In this document: positions 1-5,544 of the stretch, one piece after another
Position numbering within the stretch: the stretch's first letter is position 1
Layout: each line of letters starts with the position of its first letter
NCBI GenBank assembly: GCA_021443125.1
Contig: JABUUQ010000002.1
Coordinates: 817,964-831,495 of the forward strand
Direction of reading: 5' to 3'
Length of the DNA stretch: 13,532 nucleotides
Origin: Bacteroidales bacterium
GTDB lineage: Bacteria; Bacteroidota; Bacteroidia; Bacteroidales; P3
The notes under the pieces: model-generated
Told to the model about the DNA's origin: nothing
The model's input: the letters and a program-made list of their open reading frames with translations, nothing else
Database searches by the model: none
Position numbers and translations under genes: made by a program

Positions 1-860
1 GTTGTAAAAGTTATGCCAACAAAGTTATACCAGTCTTTTGTTGATTTGTTGCCACGCATTTCGCCATCTTTGTGATACTGACCTTGATATCCTTCCAATT
101 CGTTGGTTCTATCGGCAGCAGTGGCGGCTTGTTCTCCTGCGTAGGAAGTAAGAGTATTTCTGTCTACATAGGTTGTGCTTATGTCATCTATATAGTCGGT
201 GAAAGTTTTTCTGAAACCCCATTCCAAACCTATGCAAGTGTAGGTTGAAAGGCTGAATTTGACTCCGACACCGAAAGGAATAGCAATCTGCACAAGTTTA
301 TAATTATCTCTGTCTTTGATAAGTCCTTGACCTTCAGTGTTTAAGTCGTGAAGATTTACTGTTATTTCTTCTTGTTCAATAGGGTCAAGAATTTCTGTCT
401 TTGGATTGAAATGAAAAACAGAGATTCCACCAAACAAATATGGAGTAAAACGATGTTGTTTTGTACCTGTACGATAGTCCATAAAGTTGTACTCTGCTGT
501 TAGTGCCAGTTCCTGAATGCCAGTATGGAAACGAAGGTTTCTTTCGTTTTCAAAATGAGCATCATCGCCAGAAAGTTTTCCAAACAATACGCTACCTTTC
601 AAAGCCCAGCGTGGATTGAAATTGTATCTTGCAATAATACCACCCATGAAATGTGCATTATAGAAATTGAAACTGCTTTCAAACTGATTCCATTCTTTGT
701 AGTCATCGCCTTTCTTGAACATGGAATTTATATCGCCCACATAGTTGGAAATACCACCCATAAGACCAAATTCCCAATTTGTTATTTGGGCGTTTGAGAT
801 TTGCAACATAGAAACCAACAAACCAAAAGCAAAAATGTGTTTTGTTTTCATATTTTTCAT
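1..860 (-). CDS. DUF6089 family outer-membrane beta-barrel protein, C-terminus cut by window edge
   Basis: The frame reads without a stop from an ATG at 860 to the left edge, giving 286 codons plus two bases. Residues 1-24 form a signal peptide (Lys-rich start, hydrophobic core, ending SNA before Gln25); a second in-frame ATG at 851 would give the same mature protein. The mature start NWEFGLMGGISNYVGDIN, then FTPYLFGGISVFHFNP, IPFGVGVKFSLS and GLEWGFRKTFTDYIDDIST, are the alternating aromatic and glycine-rich strands typical of DUF6089, a Bacteroidota outer-membrane protein family of unproven function. It lies 65 bp downstream of the phosphodiesterase on the same strand, in a gap holding a 21-bp tandem repeat and no clear promoter, so it may be read from upstream or from an unrecognised start. 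In many Bacteroidales this family sits near uppS and bamA, which would lie beyond the left edge; that is inference from memory. Confidence 0.85.
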   Translation of the reverse strand, partial: MKNMKTKHIFAFGLLVSMLQISNAQITNWEFGLMGGISNYVGDINSMFKKGDDYKEWNQFESSFNFYNAHFMGGIIARYNFNPRWALKGSVLFGKLSGDDAHFENERNLRFHTGIQELALTAEYNFMDYRTGTKQHRFTPYLFGGISVFHFNPKTEILDPIEQEEITVNLHDLNTEGQGLIKDRDNYKLVQIAIPFGVGVKFSLSTYTCIGLEWGFRKTFTDYIDDISTTYVDRNTLTSYAGEQAATAADRTNELEGYQGQYHKDGEMRGNKSTKDWYNFVGITFT

Positions 861-881
861 TTTAAGTTGTCTAAAATAGAA

Positions 882-923
882 CTTTGTTTTAATTTTTTAT
901 TCCTTTGTTTTAATTTTTTCTTT
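882..923. repeat. 21-bp tandem direct repeat (paired AAAACAAAG element, copy A)
   Basis: Two copies of a 21-bp unit lie head to tail between the phosphodiesterase stop and the DUF6089 start. On the plus strand each begins CTTTGTTTTAATTTTTT (882 and 903). The unit contains CTTTGTTTT, the reverse complement of the AAAACAAAG half-site found as 21-bp-spaced pairs at two other intergenic places in this window. It starts 22 bp upstream of the DUF6089 ATG. Function is unknown. Confidence 0.7.
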
Positions 924-925
924 CC

Positions 926-1426
926 TTATTTGAATTTGTCGAAATCCAATACCTGCATATTGCGTATGTCTTTGCCGTCAATCTCAAAACGCACAAGGGT
1001 TGCCACTTGATGAAACCCTTGATGTCCGCAAGCACCTGGATTTATAAGTAGGAAATTATATTCATCGTCGTACATAACTTTCAAAATATGAGAGTGCCCG
1101 CAAATGAAAATATCGGGTTTTTCTTGTTTGAAATAGGGCTTTATATCTGGGTTGTAGTGTTTTGGATAGCCACCAATATGAGTCATAAGTATGCTTACGT
1201 CTTCGATTTTGAACGATAAAAGACCTTTGACTTCTGAATCTATATATCTATCGTCGCAATTGCCATACACCGCTATGACTTTCTTGCCCATATCTCTCAA
1301 CTCCTCCAAAACATTCTCACCACCTATGTCGCCAGCGTGCAGAATAACATCAACATTCTCAAAAAAAGAGTATGCCTGCACAGGAACATAACCATGGGAA
1401 TCACTCATTACTCCAACTCTAACCAT
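926..1426 (-). CDS. yfcE: YfcE/MJ0936-type metallophosphoesterase (cytoplasmic phosphodiesterase)
   Basis: This is a 166-residue calcineurin-like phosphoesterase with the full set of binuclear metal ligands. They are SDSHG (Asp9, His11), HAGDIGG (Asp33), YGNCD (Asn56), THIGG (His83) and CGHSH (His111, His113), followed by the family's INPGACG loop at 128-134. Its length matches YfcE/MJ0936 proteins, small manganese- or nickel-dependent phosphodiesterases whose natural substrate is generally unknown. There is no signal peptide, so it should act in the cytoplasm. Its ATG overlaps the stop of the upstream alkaline phosphatase by one base (TAATG), which points to an operon with coupled translation. 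The first ATG is preferred over Met7 because it keeps the first beta strand before SDSHG. The family call is firm and the substrate is not known; the symbol is by family. Confidence 0.9.
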   Translation of the reverse strand: MVRVGVMSDSHGYVPVQAYSFFENVDVILHAGDIGGENVLEELRDMGKKVIAVYGNCDDRYIDSEVKGLLSFKIEDVSILMTHIGGYPKHYNPDIKPYFKQEKPDIFICGHSHILKVMYDDEYNFLLINPGACGHQGFHQVATLVRFEIDGKDIRNMQVLDFDKFK

Positions 1427-2472
1427 TATTTCATTGATTTAAGTATAAGGTCGAAAGTTTCGTTGTTTTGTATTACGCCGTGAAAGTTTTCGCTGCCAGG
1501 ACCATAGGCGTAAATGATAACAGGTGCTGCAGTATGACCTCCAGTTGAAAAATGCGGTTTGTCGTTATTGCCGTCTGCAACAAGTGTGAGCCCTCCAGTT
1601 TCATGGTCTGCCGTAACCACAACAAGAGTATTCTTGTCTTTCTTGGCAAATTCCAAAGCTATTCTAACGCATTCGTCAAAGTCTTTTATTTCGCCAAGCA
1701 TGGTTTCAAAATCGTTGTTATGTGCGTAAGAGTCTATCTGACTGCCCTCAAACATAAGGAAAAAGCCTTTTTTATTGTTTTTATCAAGTCTTTCGAGTGT
1801 CAAAGCAAGTGCTTTTTGAAGAATATCGCCCCTTTCTTTGTAGATAGGCATATAATTATCGGCGAACATCCCAGCAATTTTCTGCGATTTTGTATTCAGC
1901 ATTTCTGCTTCGGAAAAAACAACTTCATAACCTTTGTCTCTAAGGCTGTCTATAAGGTTGCGATTGTCTTTTCTTTGGTCAAATCTCATCTTTCCACCAC
2001 CCATAAAAATGTCGCAATGCTCTGTAAGATAGAATTCTGCAATATCTTCTACAGAATCTCTGTCTTTCACATGTGCAATAAAGGAAGCAGGGGTTGCATG
2101 GCAAAGGTCGCAAGAAACAAGTATGCCAGTGTGTTTGCCTTTTTGTTTTGCAATTTCGAGAAGTGATAAAGAAGGATTGTCCTCTGCATCAACACCAATT
2201 CCACGATAGTGTGTTTTTTTGCCTATGGCTATTGCAGTGCCGCCAGCACCAGAATCGGTTACTTTTTTGTCGTAACAATTTGTTATAGAGAGAGCTGTGT
2301 GTGGCATAGAATAGATATTGAGATTTCGATTGTTGGCTTCGTAACTTGCATATAGTTGTGTAAGTCCTGTTCCGTCGCCTATGAGCAATATAACATTCTT
2401 TGCCTTCTTTTGTGCAAAAGCATTGGAAAACAGTAAAGAGAAAAATATGAGAGCAAAACAGATTTTCTTCAT
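1426..2472 (-). CDS. phoA: Secreted alkaline phosphatase, PhoA family
   Basis: This 348-residue protein has a signal peptide at 1-20 (MKKI start, Phe/Leu core, AFA before Gln21), so it acts in the periplasm or at the surface to release phosphate from monoesters. The catalytic centre can be traced against E. coli PhoA. Asp33 is in IGDGTG, nucleophile Ser74 in VTDSGAGG, Thr127 in ATPAS, and Arg138 aligns with the phosphate-binding Arg166. Glu242, Asp247 and His251 are in FEGSQIDSYAH, Asp289 and His290 in TADHETGG, and His313 in TGGH. The residues matching Asp153 and Lys328 of the E. coli enzyme are His125 and Ser248, so metal-site tuning should differ. A CxxC (Cys121, Cys124) sits just before the Mg-ligand Thr127. 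The protein is shorter than E. coli PhoA and fits the compact bacterial branch. It overlaps the downstream yfcE by one base and has its own promoter 30 bp upstream. Confidence 0.93.
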   Translation of the reverse strand: MKKICFALIFFSLLFSNAFAQKKAKNVILLIGDGTGLTQLYASYEANNRNLNIYSMPHTALSITNCYDKKVTDSGAGGTAIAIGKKTHYRGIGVDAEDNPSLSLLEIAKQKGKHTGILVSCDLCHATPASFIAHVKDRDSVEDIAEFYLTEHCDIFMGGGKMRFDQRKDNRNLIDSLRDKGYEVVFSEAEMLNTKSQKIAGMFADNYMPIYKERGDILQKALALTLERLDKNNKKGFFLMFEGSQIDSYAHNNDFETMLGEIKDFDECVRIALEFAKKDKNTLVVVTADHETGGLTLVADGNNDKPHFSTGGHTAAPVIIYAYGPGSENFHGVIQNNETFDLILKSMK

Positions 2473-2502
2473 TATTTTCGGGTGTTAAATATATTTAAGT
2501 GG

Positions 2503-2510
2503 CAAAGTTA
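2503..2510 (-). promoter_or_regulatory. Bacteroidota -7 element upstream of the alkaline phosphatase
   Basis: The minus strand reads TAACTTTG, an exact TAnnTTTG match followed by C, 30 bp before the phosphatase ATG. Transcription would begin near 2496, leaving a leader of about 24 bases. A convincing TTTG is not found at the -33 spacing (the nearest is GTTT), so the promoter may be weak or activator-dependent. No Pho-box-like repeat was recognised. Confidence 0.5.
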
Positions 2511-2584
2511 ATGATTTTTTTGCTATTAAACGGACTTTGAGCAAATAAAATCCAAACTTATGCGTTATTAGATGCATAAAAACC

Positions 2585-2602
2585 AAAACAAAGCAAATAA
2601 AA
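2585..2602 (+). repeat. Single AAAACAAAG element (copy E) directly before the thioredoxin gene
   Basis: The plus strand carries AAAACAAAGCAAATAAAA, which matches the longer form TAAAACAAAGRAATAAAAA of the dispersed element with one inserted base. It abuts the ATG and has no partner half-site 21 bp away on either side. It may simply be an A-rich translation-initiation leader, as is usual in this phylum. Confidence 0.35.
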
Positions 2603-3088
2603 ATGAAAAGAAATTACACTATAATACTACTATTAGTTGCTTGTATGAGTATATTTTCATGCACAAAGAAACAGAATGCAGATGAATTTGCAATTAACAA
2701 TCAAGCAAGTGAGCAAAGCAAAGTAGTTCAGCTATATACGGATTCTTTTGTCGAAAAAGTGTGTGAGATAAATCTTAATGCTGGCGAAAAAAACTTCAAA
2801 TACAAAGGCGACAAACCATGTATAATTGATTTTTATGCCACTTGGTGCGGTCCTTGCAAGAAACAAGCACCTATTTTTGAATCTTTGGCAGAGAAATATG
2901 GCGACGATATTTATTTTTACAAGGTGGATGTTGACCAAGCAAGAGAAGTTGCAATGGCTTTCAATATCCGTTCAATACCAACGCTTATAATATGCCCAAA
3001 ACCTGGCAATGCAATGTTGCTTCAAGGCCTTCAATCACAAGAATTGCTTGAAGAAATAATACAAACACAGCTTTTGAATAAGGAATAG
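2603..3088 (+). CDS. Thioredoxin-fold lipoprotein
   Basis: This 161-residue protein has a lipoprotein signal (MKRN, hydrophobic stretch 6-18, Cys20 after IFS, followed by TKKQ), so the mature form should be anchored in a membrane facing the periplasm. Residues 21-65 look like a flexible tether. The thioredoxin domain follows from about 66, with DFYATWCGPCKK (Cys82 and Cys85, classic WCGPC), VDVDQAREVAMAFNIRSIPT holding the cis-proline at 126, and a C-terminal helix. It should exchange dithiols and disulphides in exported proteins. WCGPC is the cytosolic thioredoxin active site and suggests a reductant rather than a DsbA-like oxidant. The gene is divergent from the alkaline phosphatase (130 bp apart) and its stop lies 3 bases from that of corA. 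No -7 promoter element was identified. A TlpA-like role in cytochrome maturation is possible, but nothing nearby supports it. Confidence 0.88.
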   Translation: MKRNYTIILLLVACMSIFSCTKKQNADEFAINNQASEQSKVVQLYTDSFVEKVCEINLNAGEKNFKYKGDKPCIIDFYATWCGPCKKQAPIFESLAEKYGDDIYFYKVDVDQAREVAMAFNIRSIPTLIICPKPGNAMLLQGLQSQELLEEIIQTQLLNKE

Positions 3089-3091
3089 TTG

Positions 3092-4036
3092 CTAAAACCA
3101 GCCTTTTTTTCTGAAATAAAGGAAGAAAGCAATAACCACAATTATCATAGTAATGCATATTACGCTGAATATGTAGGGACTGTTCATTCCTGGCAAGGCT
3201 ACATTCATTCCATATATGCCTGAAAGCAATGTAAGAGGCAACATAATAGTTGAAATGAAAGTAAGGGTTTTTATAATCTCATTTGTACGATTGGTCTGCA
3301 AAGAATCGAATGTGTGAGACAAACCTTCAATAAGTTCGCCATAGTCTTCCACAAGGTCAAACATCTTTTGGTATTGGTCAAGTATGTTTCCCCAATAGTC
3401 TTCCATGTCTTGCTCATAACCTTTTATACCACCAGATTCAAATTGATGGAACACTCTCAATTGTGGTTTGAAAGATGTGTTTATGGCTATAAGATTCTTT
3501 CGTGTAACACTCAAATGCTCAAGAACTTGTGTAGGTTTTTTTGAGAAAATGTCAAAATTGATATTATCAACATCCGTTCCTATTCTAAGCACCAAAGAAT
3601 AAGTCTCCACCATCAGCCTATCCAAAAGATTATACAACAAAGCGTCTGAAGAAGAAGTGATATCCAAACTATCGTCGTCATCTTCTGCATCTTTTTTCTT
3701 TGTAGGAAGATTTTGTGATTGGCGTTTGAGTTCGTTAAACATATTTTTTACCACCCAGTGTGCAGAACCTACAGTAATAATATAGTCTCTTCCCCAGAAA
3801 ATCTTTACTTCCTTGAGCCTTATGAATTTATTCTGTTTGTCGAAATAAGGGAAATGCAATATAATGAAGTAATAATCATCATATTCATCTATTTTGGGTC
3901 TTTGATTAGAGGATTTACAGTCTTCGATATCCAAGGGGTGAAAGCCAAAAGTATCCATCAACCAATCAAAATCTTCATCAGTTGGATTAAATACGTGGTA
4001 CCAATTTACCTCTTCAAATTTTATCGTATCAATCAT
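3092..4036 (-). CDS. corA: CorA-family magnesium/cobalt transporter
   Basis: The chosen ATG at 4036 gives 314 residues. The protein has a long cytoplasmic domain (1-255, helical from about 130) and two C-terminal membrane helices at about 257-277 and 288-307. YGMN at 275-278 is the GMN signature at the end of the first helix, and a basic tail RKKGWF follows the second. CorA forms a pentameric channel that admits Mg2+ and sometimes Co2+ or Ni2+. An acidic run DAEDDDD (117-123) sits in the cytoplasmic domain, and the periplasmic loop reads NVALPGMNSPY with a second GMN and no MPEL. The frame extends to a TTG at 4075, but that TTG lies inside a good -7 promoter element, whereas AAGGGGG sits 6 bases before the 4036 ATG. 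The gene is divergent from pgk and converges tightly on the thioredoxin gene. Confidence 0.92.
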   Translation of the reverse strand: MIDTIKFEEVNWYHVFNPTDEDFDWLMDTFGFHPLDIEDCKSSNQRPKIDEYDDYYFIILHFPYFDKQNKFIRLKEVKIFWGRDYIITVGSAHWVVKNMFNELKRQSQNLPTKKKDAEDDDDSLDITSSSDALLYNLLDRLMVETYSLVLRIGTDVDNINFDIFSKKPTQVLEHLSVTRKNLIAINTSFKPQLRVFHQFESGGIKGYEQDMEDYWGNILDQYQKMFDLVEDYGELIEGLSHTFDSLQTNRTNEIIKTLTFISTIMLPLTLLSGIYGMNVALPGMNSPYIFSVICITMIIVVIAFFLYFRKKGWF

Positions 4037-4072
4037 CTGTAACCCCCTTTCTGCTTTAGAAATTTTGAAGTG

Positions 4073-4103
4073 CAAAAATACTAATCTTTTTTTTAATTAC
4101 GAA
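4073..4103 (-). promoter_or_regulatory. corA promoter
   Basis: On the minus strand, TATTTTTG (4080 to 4073) fits TAnnTTTG and is followed by C. A weak -33 match, TTCG, lies 19 bp upstream at 4103-4100. Transcription would start near 4066, leaving a leader of about 30 bases with a GGGGG Shine-Dalgarno before the ATG at 4036. Confidence 0.6.
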
Positions 4104-4108
4104 ATTTT

Positions 4109-4139
4109 TTTCTATTTCATTTTTTTTATTGTAACTTTG
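4109..4139 (+). promoter_or_regulatory. pgk promoter
   Basis: TAACTTTG (4132-4139) is an exact TAnnTTTG followed by C, with TTTC as the -33 element 19 bp upstream at 4109-4112. Transcription would start near 4146, about 33 bases before the pgk ATG. The site overlaps the upstream side of the divergent corA promoter, so both polymerases compete for about 30 bp of T-rich DNA. Confidence 0.65.
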
Positions 4140-4178
4140 CACGCATTAAACATTTCATAAACAAAAAATCATAGTACT

Positions 4179-5369
4179 ATGAAAACAATTCAAGATGTAA
4201 ATCTTCAAGGCAAGAAAGTCCTTGTTAGAGTTGATTTTAATGTTCCTTTCGACAAGCAAGGCAATATCTCTGACGATACAAGAATACAAGAGGCTTTGCC
4301 AACAATCAATAAACTTATAAAAGATGGTGCAAGTGTTATCTTGATGGCACACCTTGGCAGACCAAAGAAAGGTGGTTTTGAACCAGAATTTACCCTTAAA
4401 CCAGTTGCAGAATACCTTTCAAAACTTATAAATCAAGAAGTTGTATTTACTCAAAGCCTTCTTGGTGAAGAAGTTAGCAACCTTTGCAAAAATCTAAAGG
4501 CAGGTCAGGTTATGTTGTTGGAGAACATACGTTTCTATAAGGAAGAGACAAAAGGAGATGTTGAGTTTGCAAAACAACTTGCAGCATTGGGCGATGCTTA
4601 TGTAAATGATGCATTTGGTGCAGCCCATAGAGAACATGCCTCAACCGCAACAATAGCTCAGTTTTTCCCACAAGACAAGTATTTTGGCTTGCTTATGGCA
4701 AGAGAGGTTGAGAATTTGAACAAGCTTATGAACAATCACGAAAAACCATTTACTGCTGTGATTGGTGGAAGCAAGATTAGTTCAAAAATTGGTATACTTG
4801 AATCTTTGCTGAACATTGTTGATAACCTTGTTATTGGAGGCGGAATGCGTTACACTTTCTATAAAGCTTTGGGTCATAGCATTGGCGACTCTCTTTGCGA
4901 AGATGACAAAATAGATGTAGCAAAATCACTTATGCAAAAAGCTAAGGAACAAGGTGTTAAGTTGTATTTGCCAGAAGATAGCATTATTGCAGACGATTTT
5001 TCAGAGAATGCAAATATCAAATATGTTGATACTATGGATATTCCTGAAAAATGGCAGGGTATGGACATAGGTGAAAAATCCGTAAAGACTTATTGCGATG
5101 TTGTATTGTCTTCAAAAACAATACTTTGGAACGGTCCAATGGGCGTTTTTGAAATGAAGAAATTTGCTGCTGGAACCAACGCGATAGCAAAAGCAGTGGC
5201 AGAGGCAACTGATAAAGGTGCATTTTCTGCAATAGGCGGAGGTGATAGCGTTGATGCAATAAAAGGCTCAGGTTATTCCGACAGAGTTTCTTATATCTCA
5301 ACAGGTGGCGGTGCAATGCTTGAATTTCTTGAAGGCAAAGTACTCCCAGGTATAAAGGCAATAGAATAA
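4179..5369 (+). CDS. pgk: Phosphoglycerate kinase
   Basis: This 396-residue protein has the usual bacterial length and the signatures of phosphoglycerate kinase, which transfers phosphate from 1,3-bisphosphoglycerate to ADP in glycolysis and runs in reverse in gluconeogenesis. The N-terminal 3-phosphoglycerate domain shows VRVDFNVPFD (17-26), MAHLGRPKKG, LLENIRFYKEE and a DAFGAAHREHAST basic-patch loop. The C-terminal nucleotide domain shows GGSKISSKIGILESLL, LWNGPMGVFEM and GGGDSVDAI near the end, with the closing STGGGAMLEFLEGKVLPG. The ATG at 4179 begins with MKTIQDVNLQGKKVLVRVDFN, as expected. It is a single-gene unit with its own promoter, and a hairpin terminator begins 18 bp after the stop. 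It is cytoplasmic and presumably constitutive. I see nothing unusual in it. Confidence 0.98.
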   Translation: MKTIQDVNLQGKKVLVRVDFNVPFDKQGNISDDTRIQEALPTINKLIKDGASVILMAHLGRPKKGGFEPEFTLKPVAEYLSKLINQEVVFTQSLLGEEVSNLCKNLKAGQVMLLENIRFYKEETKGDVEFAKQLAALGDAYVNDAFGAAHREHASTATIAQFFPQDKYFGLLMAREVENLNKLMNNHEKPFTAVIGGSKISSKIGILESLLNIVDNLVIGGGMRYTFYKALGHSIGDSLCEDDKIDVAKSLMQKAKEQGVKLYLPEDSIIADDFSENANIKYVDTMDIPEKWQGMDIGEKSVKTYCDVVLSSKTILWNGPMGVFEMKKFAAGTNAIAKAVAEATDKGAFSAIGGGDSVDAIKGSGYSDRVSYISTGGGAMLEFLEGKVLPGIKAIE

Positions 5370-5387
5370 AACTATAGGCAATAACCT

Positions 5388-5427
5388 AAAAAAAAGAGAA
5401 GTAGTAAAAACTGCTTCTCTTTTTTTG
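5388..5427. terminator. Bidirectional intrinsic terminator between pgk and leuS
   Basis: The arms AGAGAAGTAG (5395-5404) and CTGCTTCTCT (5411-5420) pair over 10 bp with one G-U pair around a TAAAAA loop. The hairpin is flanked by an A run on the left (5388-5394) and a T run on the right (5421-5426). Read on either strand it is a stem followed by U residues, so it can end pgk transcripts 18 bp after the stop and leuS transcripts about 110 bp after theirs. Confidence 0.9.
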
Positions 5428-5510
5428 TTTGTAATAAAACTGCTAGTCTAAAATTTTTTACTATTGCTGTTTCAGAAAATCAAAAGCAAGTTCTGTATTG
5501 TTAGAAGTAA

Positions 5511-5544
5511 GGAATAAAAATTTATTTCTTTGTTCTAATTTTTT
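5511..5544 (-). repeat. Single AAACAAAG-type element (copy B) overlapping the leuS stop
   Basis: The minus strand reads TTAGAACAAAGAAATAAA, matching the dispersed longer form TAAAACAAAGRAATAAAAA with one internal change. The leuS TAG stop is part of it. There is no second half-site 21 bp away. It may be chance in AT-rich DNA. Confidence 0.35.

Noticed and set aside
1552..2166. A 204-codon open frame antisense to the alkaline phosphatase
   Set aside because: The phosphatase frame carries every catalytic motif. The opposite frame is Cys/Phe-rich and resembles nothing.
5428..5534. Small gene or RNA in the pgk-leuS gap
   Set aside because: Beyond the terminator and a single AAACAAAG element there is no open frame with a start context and no strong secondary structure.
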